Shown here piece by piece: positions 22,657 through 27,497 of a stretch of 27,497 nt of DNA (positions are counted from its first letter, which is position 1; every line of letters begins with the position of its first letter). The DNA comes from Colivivens sp963645405 (GTDB lineage: Bacteria; Bacteroidota; Bacteroidia; Bacteroidales; Bacteroidaceae), in contig CAVISR010000031.1 in assembly GCA_963645405.1 (NCBI GenBank), positions 1 through 27,497 of the forward strand, in the 5' to 3' direction. The notes under the pieces were generated by a model. The model saw nothing but the letters and a program-made list of their open reading frames with translations, had not been told where the DNA came from and ran no database searches. Made by a program: the position numbers and the translations under genes.

Positions 22657-24950
22657 TCTCCGCACTCCTTTATTATATCTCTTGCCTGTTCGGCTGTAAT
22701 CTTGTTGAAGTCCTCGCTGCGAGGTGTGATGATGAGTCCCATCATGTCGAGCGCTCCCGGACTGACCATCAGTTGTGCCTGGTCGGTTGCTCCATAGCAC
22801 AGGGGACGGTGCTTCGTGCGTGGAAAGACGACGACCACAAAGTACGTGTCCTCTGTCCATGCCAGCACGTTCATCATAGGTTCAGCCTCTCCTTCTTTCG
22901 TGGGCAGGCTGTTGTAGATTTCGTCAAACTTCTTGCAGGCTTCCTTCATGCTGCTGCATCTCAGCGTGATGGTACGGCTCATGTATCCGTCCTTTCTCAG
23001 CATCTCTTTTGGTCCTGCCTGGAAATGCATGTGGTCGGGGGCTGAAGCGCCACACAGCGGTCCGTTGTAGAACACGAACATCTTGTCGAGTGCCTTTGCA
23101 ATTTCCAGCATGTCCTTGAAATACGGAAGTATGCGCTGAGGCTTGTGCTGGCGCAACGGGATGGTGAAATGCTTGGGAAGTATGGGGTAGGGGTTGACCA
23201 GCAGCTGGAAACGGCTGTTCATTGCGATGCCTGTCTGCCCGTCGGGTCTGTTCTTACCGCACAGGAAGCACGGACGGCGCTTGATGGTCTCGGCATCTAT
23301 CTTCGCACCTGTCGACACCATTCTCGATGGATTGAACTGCACTGTCATTGTCTTGCCGTCAATCTCCAGTTCTTTTGTCTTTACCGTGGCAAGGTCGGCA
23401 TAGCGCAGTGCTGTCTCCTTCCATGTCTTCATCTGCGACTCGAAGAGTTTGTCTGCATCCTTCTGTGTTGCCTTTCTTCCCCAAAAATCGTTGAGGCGAA
23501 TGCGTGTGGCAATCTCTGTGGTGCGCAGGAAGTCTTTGTAGTAGTTGTTCTGGTTCACCTTCTCGGGCGACAGCGCTGCATCGGAGTTGCCGTTCCATCG
23601 GCGGCAGAGATAGATGGGGGCGTAGATTCGTCCTATCTTGTACTCTCGCGAAAGTGCCAGTCCCAGTGCGTAGTCCTCGCCATAGCAGGTATTGGGCACA
23701 CCGGTCTTGCGGAGCAACGGTGTGTAGAAAGCGCGGGGTGCTCCCAATCCGTTGATGCGCAGCGCATTGTTGCGTCCGTTGGTGTCGGTCCATTCCTTGT
23801 GGTCGATGATGCCTGGCGGCAGTCCGTTCATGTCGAAGTCGCACATTGCATAGGAACCGATTACCATAGCACTGCGTTCCTCGTAGAACTTGTCGACAAT
23901 CTTCTGCAAGGTGTTTTCGTCGGCATAGAGGTCGTCGCTGTCGAGTTGCACAGCAAAGCGTCCGCAGCGTGGGTCGTTCACTGCCAGGTCCCAGCAGCCT
24001 CCGATGCCGAGGTCGTTGCGCTCGGGAATGATATGTACGATGTTTGTGTATTGCTTTGCCGTCTGGTCAATCAGTTCGGTAGTTCCGTCGTTCGAGTGGT
24101 TGTCCACCACCAGCACATTGAACGGGAATGCTGTCTTCTGTGTTGCTGCCGACTTGAGTGCGACCAGGATAGTTGCTTCTCTGTTCTTCACCGGTATGAT
24201 GACCGACGCTTCGTTCTCGAATGTTCCTTCTTCCACTGCCACATCGCTCACGTTGTCGGGACTCAGGTAGGCTCCGATTCGTTTCAGATGTTCGGTGCAC
24301 ACTTTCTCCATTTCCAGTTGCACACTCTTGTTGCGCGGGTCCACGTAGTCGAACTGTTTCTCGCCGCTCTTCCTCAAGTCGGTCTCGTGCTCGGTGTAGA
24401 GAGGCTCGTTTACGTAGCAGATGCCGCCGGACTGCCTGCTCACGTGGAGGGTCAGTTCATACATTGCGGCAGCAGTCCACTCGTTGTCCTTGAACTCTTC
24501 CATCCAAGCCTTCAGCACCGAGGTTCTGAAGATTCGCATCGACCCGAAGTCGAAGTCGTTCCTCACACTGCCGTTCTGATAGGGGATGCAGACGGACTTC
24601 TCTGTCCTGCCGTCCTTCACCGAGTATCTGTCGCTGTACACCATGCTCGCACCATTCCGCTCCATGATGTCGGTTATGCGTTCAAACGCCTTGTAGCCGA
24701 TGCTTATGGGCAGACACTTGCTGTAGATTGCCACATAGTCGGACTTTGCAGCCGTGGCAATCTGCCGAAGGGTGGCTGAACTCTCCAGGCAGTCGACTTT
24801 CAGTGTGCTACATCCGTCGACAGCCGGCATGTCGGCGTTTTGTGCCAGTAGGAAGATATTTTTTACATGGTTGGATGTCTTGAATTGTGCAACATTGCCC
24901 GTTGCAGTCTCCACATCACTATAAGGGATAAAACAATCTATAGTCTTCAT
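22653..24950 (-). CDS. Fused GT2 glycosyltransferase and GalT/HIT-like phosphorylase (DUF4922-like)
   Basis: A 765-aa cytoplasmic fusion. Residues 1-230 look like a degenerate GT-A glycosyltransferase domain (NIFLLAQNADMP, YVAIYSKCLPISIGYKAFERI). Residues 246-480 are a GT2 domain: SVIIPVKNREATI, VLVVDNHSNDGT, the metal-binding D337-x-D339 in QLDSDD, and GEDYALGL (E425, D426), a likely acceptor-site ED. The C-terminal part has CFLCGKNRP (561-569), HFTIPLRQHKPQRI and DHMHFQAG with H640-x-H642-x-Q644, the active-site motif of the GalT/HIT superfamily (nucleotidyl-hexose phosphorylases). I take it as a DUF4922-type domain from memory. It may make or break a nucleotide sugar and transfer the sugar in one protein. 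ATG 24950 is chosen because the -7 element lies within the longer frame's N-terminus. Confidence 0.85.
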   Translation of the reverse strand: MKTIDCFIPYSDVETATGNVAQFKTSNHVKNIFLLAQNADMPAVDGCSTLKVDCLESSATLRQIATAAKSDYVAIYSKCLPISIGYKAFERITDIMERNGASMVYSDRYSVKDGRTEKSVCIPYQNGSVRNDFDFGSMRIFRTSVLKAWMEEFKDNEWTAAAMYELTLHVSRQSGGICYVNEPLYTEHETDLRKSGEKQFDYVDPRNKSVQLEMEKVCTEHLKRIGAYLSPDNVSDVAVEEGTFENEASVIIPVKNREATILVALKSAATQKTAFPFNVLVVDNHSNDGTTELIDQTAKQYTNIVHIIPERNDLGIGGCWDLAVNDPRCGRFAVQLDSDDLYADENTLQKIVDKFYEERSAMVIGSYAMCDFDMNGLPPGIIDHKEWTDTNGRNNALRINGLGAPRAFYTPLLRKTGVPNTCYGEDYALGLALSREYKIGRIYAPIYLCRRWNGNSDAALSPEKVNQNNYYKDFLRTTEIATRIRLNDFWGRKATQKDADKLFESQMKTWKETALRYADLATVKTKELEIDGKTMTVQFNPSRMVSTGAKIDAETIKRRPCFLCGKNRPDGQTGIAMNSRFQLLVNPYPILPKHFTIPLRQHKPQRILPYFKDMLEIAKALDKMFVFYNGPLCGASAPDHMHFQAGPKEMLRKDGYMSRTITLRCSSMKEACKKFDEIYNSLPTKEGEAEPMMNVLAWTEDTYFVVVVFPRTKHRPLCYGATDQAQLMVSPGALDMMGLIITPRSEDFNKITAEQARDIIKECGE

Positions 24951-24974
24951 TTCGCATATTTGTCCTATTGTATG

Positions 24975-24982
24975 CAAAGTTA
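24975..24982 (-). promoter_or_regulatory. -7 element of the GT-SpoIID-AmpG operon
   Basis: On the minus strand TAACTTTG, 24 nt before the ATG at 24950. No TTTG is found at 19-21 bp upstream, so a -33 box is weak or absent. Confidence 0.6.
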
Positions 24983-25025
24983 GTGATTTTTGCCTATTCA
25001 CAGCGGTTGTTTCCCCATTTTTATC

Positions 25026-25033
25026 TAACTTTG
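25026..25033 (+). promoter_or_regulatory. -7 element of the radical SAM gene
   Basis: TAACTTTG on the plus strand, 43 bp from the divergent element at 24975. The leader to ATG 25120 would be near 80 nt. The -33 box is weak. Confidence 0.55.
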
Positions 25034-25119
25034 CCCCGATTAAGGCGGTTCAGGGTACATAAACGTGGAGTTTATCAAACAAACCTTGTGCCGCATGACT
25101 ATAAAACAACCTCCGACTG

Positions 25120-26040
25120 ATGACAAACAGCAACAGCAAAACCGGAATGTACCGCGAGTTCGGCACTTGGCTCAAGGAGCAACTTGGCTGTAAGGCGCAG
25201 AAGATATCCATCAATGCAGGCTTCACCTGTCCCAACCGCGACGGAAGGGTGGGAGTGAATGGCTGTACCTATTGCAACAACCAGACGTTCAATCCCGATT
25301 ATTGCAAGACCGACAAGTCCATCCGCCAGCAACTGGAGGAGGGCAAGGCGTTTTTCGGCAGGAAATATCCGGACATGAAGTATCTTGCCTATTTCCAGGC
25401 ATACACCAATACCTATGGGTCGCTTTCCGAACTGAAGATGAAGTACGAGGAGGCATTGGCTGTGGATGGGGTAGTGGGACTTGTCATCGGTACTCGCCCC
25501 GACTGTGTCGACGACGAACTCCTGGATTACTTGGCAGACATCAATCGCCGTGCGTTCCTCATAGTGGAGTATGGCGTGGAGAGTGTGTACGACCGCACCT
25601 TGCAGCGCATCAACCGTGGGCACGACTTTGATTGTGTGTGCCGTGCCGTCCGTGCTACAGCCGGCAGAGATATTCCAGTGGGAGTCCACGTCATCCTTGG
25701 TCTGCCCGGAGAGACGCGCGATGAGATGATTCACGAGGCAGAAGTCCTTTCCCAGTTGCCCATCACCACCATGAAACTCCATCAACTGCAACTCATCAAA
25801 GGCACAAGGATGGCAGAGGAATACAGGCAATGTCCGCAGGATTTCCTGCGTTTCACTGCTGACGAATATGCGGAACTGGTGGTGGAGTTCGTCCGCCATT
25901 CGCGTCCCGACATAGTGTTCGAGCGGTTCGTGAGTCAGTCTCCAGCCAGCCTGTTGGCAGAACCGGGATGGGGGCTGAAGAATTATGAGTTCGTGGAGCT
26001 TGTCAAGAAAAAGTTCATTTCCTCCGCTTCAGGATATTGA
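25120..26040 (+). CDS. Radical SAM protein, YhcC/TIGR01212 family
   Basis: A 306-aa radical SAM enzyme. The [4Fe-4S] cysteines are C37, C49 and C52 in FTCPNRDGRVGVNGCTYC, the C-x11-C-x2-C spacing typical of this family and unlike the common C-x3-C-x2-C. The TIM-barrel core continues with LAYFQAYTNTYG, VGLVIGTRPDCVDDE, VEYGVESVYDRTL and GVHVILGLPGETRDEM (SAM-binding region). Its substrate is unknown; the Elp3-like core has led to guesses of RNA modification. MTNSNSKTG or the Met at codon 10 (25147) could be the start. Its 3' end overlaps the convergent small membrane protein gene by 26 bp. Confidence 0.92.
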   Translation: MTNSNSKTGMYREFGTWLKEQLGCKAQKISINAGFTCPNRDGRVGVNGCTYCNNQTFNPDYCKTDKSIRQQLEEGKAFFGRKYPDMKYLAYFQAYTNTYGSLSELKMKYEEALAVDGVVGLVIGTRPDCVDDELLDYLADINRRAFLIVEYGVESVYDRTLQRINRGHDFDCVCRAVRATAGRDIPVGVHVILGLPGETRDEMIHEAEVLSQLPITTMKLHQLQLIKGTRMAEEYRQCPQDFLRFTADEYAELVVEFVRHSRPDIVFERFVSQSPASLLAEPGWGLKNYEFVELVKKKFISSASGY

Positions 26041-26251
26041 CCACACTGATGGCTACGGCAATGACGAGCAGCACCGTGAACACAATCTGGTGGAAGTAAG
26101 GAGTGGTGTGGCAAAACACATAGAGTTGTGGCATGCCAAACAATCTGAACAGAAACTGCAGGAAGAACACTGCGCTCTGCCCCACAACTTCAATCAAGAA
26201 GAAGTTGATGAGGAACTGCACCACCTCATTGTCACTACTTAGGAATTTCAT
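26015..26251 (-). CDS. Small membrane protein of unknown function
   Basis: A 78-aa protein with hydrophobic stretches at about 11-40 and 55-74 and a positive C-terminal tail (KRRK), so likely an integral membrane protein with the tail inside. AGGAAGG lies a few bases before ATG 26251, a better ribosome site than most here. It follows the SDR gene by 55 nt on the same strand. I do not recognise the family. The overlap of 26 bp with the convergent radical SAM gene and its small size keep the confidence moderate. Confidence 0.5.
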   Translation of the reverse strand: MKFLSSDNEVVQFLINFFLIEVVGQSAVFFLQFLFRLFGMPQLYVFCHTTPYFHQIVFTVLLVIAVAISVVNILKRRK

Positions 26252-26306
26252 GTCCTTCCTGCTATTTCTATTCCTTATTATATATTATCTTGTCCTATTC
26301 CTCGTT

Positions 26307-27068
26307 CTATTTCTCGCGGTGAATCACCGTTCCGTTTGCTTGGTGAGTGGCAAGCACCAGCACCTCGGCAATCTGCACATGGGCAGGAGCAGAGGCGGCG
26401 TAGTAGACCACATCTGCAATGTCATCGCCATTCAGTGGAGTGATGCCCTCGTACACCTTGTCAGCCCGAGCATCATCGCCGTGGAAGCGTACATTGGAGA
26501 AATGCGTCTCCACCAGTCCTGGCTTCACGTTAGTCACTCTCACGCAAGTGTGAGCCAAGTCGATGCGTAGGCCGTCGCTCAGTGCTTTCACTGCCGACTT
26601 CGTGGCGCAGTACACATTGCCGCCGGCATAGGCTGCATCGCCAGCCACCGAACCTATGTTGATTACGTGTCCGCGGTTGCGCTCCACCATGCCAGGCACA
26701 ATCAGGCGTGTCATCGTCAGCAGACCCTTGATGTTGGTGTCAATCATCTGGTCCCAATCGTCGAAACTGCCTTCGTACTCCGGTTCCAGTCCGCGGGCAA
26801 GTCCTGCGTTGTTCACCAACACATCAATCTCCTTCCATTGTTCGGGCATCGAGTCCAGCGCCTGCTTGGCAGCTTCGCGGTTGCGCACGTCGAAGCACAG
26901 AGTCAGCACCTCCGTACCGTCAGCCGAAAGCAAAGCCTTCAGTTCATCCAGTTTTGCTGCATTGCGTCCCGTGAGTATCACGTCATATCCGCCCTTGGCA
27001 AACTTCTTGGCACATCCCTCTCCGATGCCGCTTGTCGCACCGGTTATCAATGCAATTTTCCCTTTCAT
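26307..27068 (-). CDS. YdfG-like short-chain dehydrogenase
   Basis: A 253-aa NAD(P)-dependent SDR of the classical type. TGATSGIGEG (9-19) binds the cofactor, NNAG is at 86-89, and the catalytic Ser140 (NIGS), Tyr153 and Lys157 (YCATK) are in place. The ends RVTNVKPGLVETHFSNVRFHGDD and PAHVQIAEVLVLAT, and the closing VIHREK, match E. coli YdfG, a 3-hydroxy acid (allo-threonine, malonic semialdehyde) dehydrogenase. Substrate range here is inferred from that. Lowly expressed or regulated transcription is possible since repeats lie in its leader. Confidence 0.93.
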   Translation of the reverse strand: MKGKIALITGATSGIGEGCAKKFAKGGYDVILTGRNAAKLDELKALLSADGTEVLTLCFDVRNREAAKQALDSMPEQWKEIDVLVNNAGLARGLEPEYEGSFDDWDQMIDTNIKGLLTMTRLIVPGMVERNRGHVINIGSVAGDAAYAGGNVYCATKSAVKALSDGLRIDLAHTCVRVTNVKPGLVETHFSNVRFHGDDARADKVYEGITPLNGDDIADVVYYAASAPAHVQIAEVLVLATHQANGTVIHREK

Positions 27069-27082
27069 GATTCCATTATGTT

Positions 27083-27143
27083 TTTGTTACTATAATTCAG
27101 TTCTTTGTTGCTATAGTCAGTCTTTTGTTGCTATAGTCATTAT
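27083..27143. repeat. Three direct repeats upstream of the SDR gene
   Basis: Three copies of TTTGTTGCTATAGTCA-like sequence start at 27083, 27104 and 27124 (20-21 bp apart). Copies two and three are nearly exact, and the first has TTTGTTACTATAATTCA. On the minus strand they read TGACTATAGCAACAAA. They lie in the predicted SDR leader, so they could be operator sites or just a tandem repeat. Confidence 0.75.
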
Positions 27144-27210
27144 GATGTTACATGGTGCATGCCAACGGCATTTCCGCATCATCAGCCATGTCCATTCAAG
27201 AAACTCGCTG

Positions 27211-27218
27211 CAAAAATA
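27211..27218 (-). promoter_or_regulatory. Possible -7 element of the SDR gene
   Basis: TATTTTTG on the minus strand fits TAnnTTTG. A TTTG at 27242-27245 is 23 bp upstream, slightly too far. It would give a leader of about 135 nt with the three direct repeats in it. Confidence 0.4.
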
Positions 27219-27360
27219 GCGAATACTTCTTTATGTTGCACCAAACAGCATGCAAAATCATGCAGCATTTAATCGTAAAGTGATTTCTTCTGGAGCAAGC
27301 TGCCGTGCCGAAGAAGACTTACAGACATCGCAGTGTAAGAATCAAAAACCATAAAAACAC

Positions 27361-27497
27361 CCGAGCCCTCTCCCGTAGAGAGGGGGTATATCCATCTGGA
27401 TGGAGTGAGCGTAAGCGAGCTAGGAGCTAACTCTCTCCGAGAGCGTTAAAGCGTGTGTGGAATTGTGGGCTGTAATATAAACGAGCTGTTGCTCGAG
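27361..27497. repeat. Dispersed-repeat block with the right arm of the inverted repeat
   Basis: The block holds a perfect 7-bp hairpin CCCTCTC/GAGAGGG (27367-27385), the palindrome TCCATCTGGATGGA (27392-27405), and the right arm of the inverted repeat (27421-27472). A short CGAGC/GCTCG hairpin closes it near the window end. From 27069 to 27360 there is no gene; only the SDR promoter and direct repeats are seen. The block looks like a mosaic intergenic repeat with no coding content. Confidence 0.65.

Noticed and set aside
23145..24779. A 544-codon open frame on the plus strand
   Set aside because: It is antisense to the GT fusion gene, has a His/Val/Cys/Leu-rich composition with no motif, and the minus-strand gene has clear domains. 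Codon bias of the real gene explains it.

Overview
The window reads as chromosomal DNA of a Bacteroidales bacterium, most likely Prevotella-like. The evidence is the repeated Bacteroidetes promoter signature (TTTG, 19-21 bp, TAnnTTTG) ahead of several genes, weak or absent Shine-Dalgarno sites at most starts, a Bacteroidetes-type LptD, class 1B PyrD with PyrK, and a PL11 pectin lyase. No transposase, integrase, phage structural gene or CRISPR array was found.

Layout. 1-228: left arm of a 52-bp inverted repeat and a promoter. 229-6300: a tight six-gene operon, nadA, mnmA, a twin-ABC ATPase, a TlpA-like exported thioredoxin-fold protein, a YqiA-like hydrolase and udk, closed by a hairpin terminator. 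6496-8877: a small lipoprotein and a secreted rhamnogalacturonan lyase, followed by a degenerate tandem repeat that seems to grow out of the lyase stop codon. 9064-10521: an MscS channel and an HD-domain hydrolase. 10628-13501: lptD. 13517-13861: three identical tRNA-Thr(CGT) genes in exact 136-bp tandem copies. 13931-15600: pyrK-pyrD. 15700-16312: two copies of a complete promoter / tRNA-Asp(GTC) / hairpin cassette on the minus strand. 16359-17378: pheS (minus). 17528-17627: a 22-bp tandem repeat. 17654-18860: two divergent small lipoproteins, the second carrying seven 11-residue amphipathic repeats. 18965-19858: an Abi_2-type abortive-infection protein (minus) with its own strong promoter and a structured leader. 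20031-24950: a three-gene minus-strand operon, a GT2/nucleotidyltransferase-like fusion, a SpoIID-like protein and an AmpG-like permease. 25120-26040: radical SAM protein of the YhcC/TIGR01212 type. 26015-27068 (minus): a small membrane protein and a YdfG-like SDR. 27361-27497: a dispersed-repeat block holding the right arm of the inverted repeat.

Most genes are housekeeping: NAD and pyrimidine synthesis, uridine salvage, tRNA thiolation and charging, outer-membrane biogenesis. The parts most worth following are the Abi gene with its structured leader and a nearby decayed copy of its 5' end; the GT-phosphorylase / SpoIID / AmpG operon, which looks like an uncharacterised cell-wall glycan recycling or remodelling module; the 11-mer repeat lipoprotein; and several short tandem repeats and tRNA duplications. 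Starts were moved from the longest ORF to internal ATGs for pyrK, pheS, the SpoIID gene, the MFS gene, the GT fusion and the HD gene; reasons are given in each entry.
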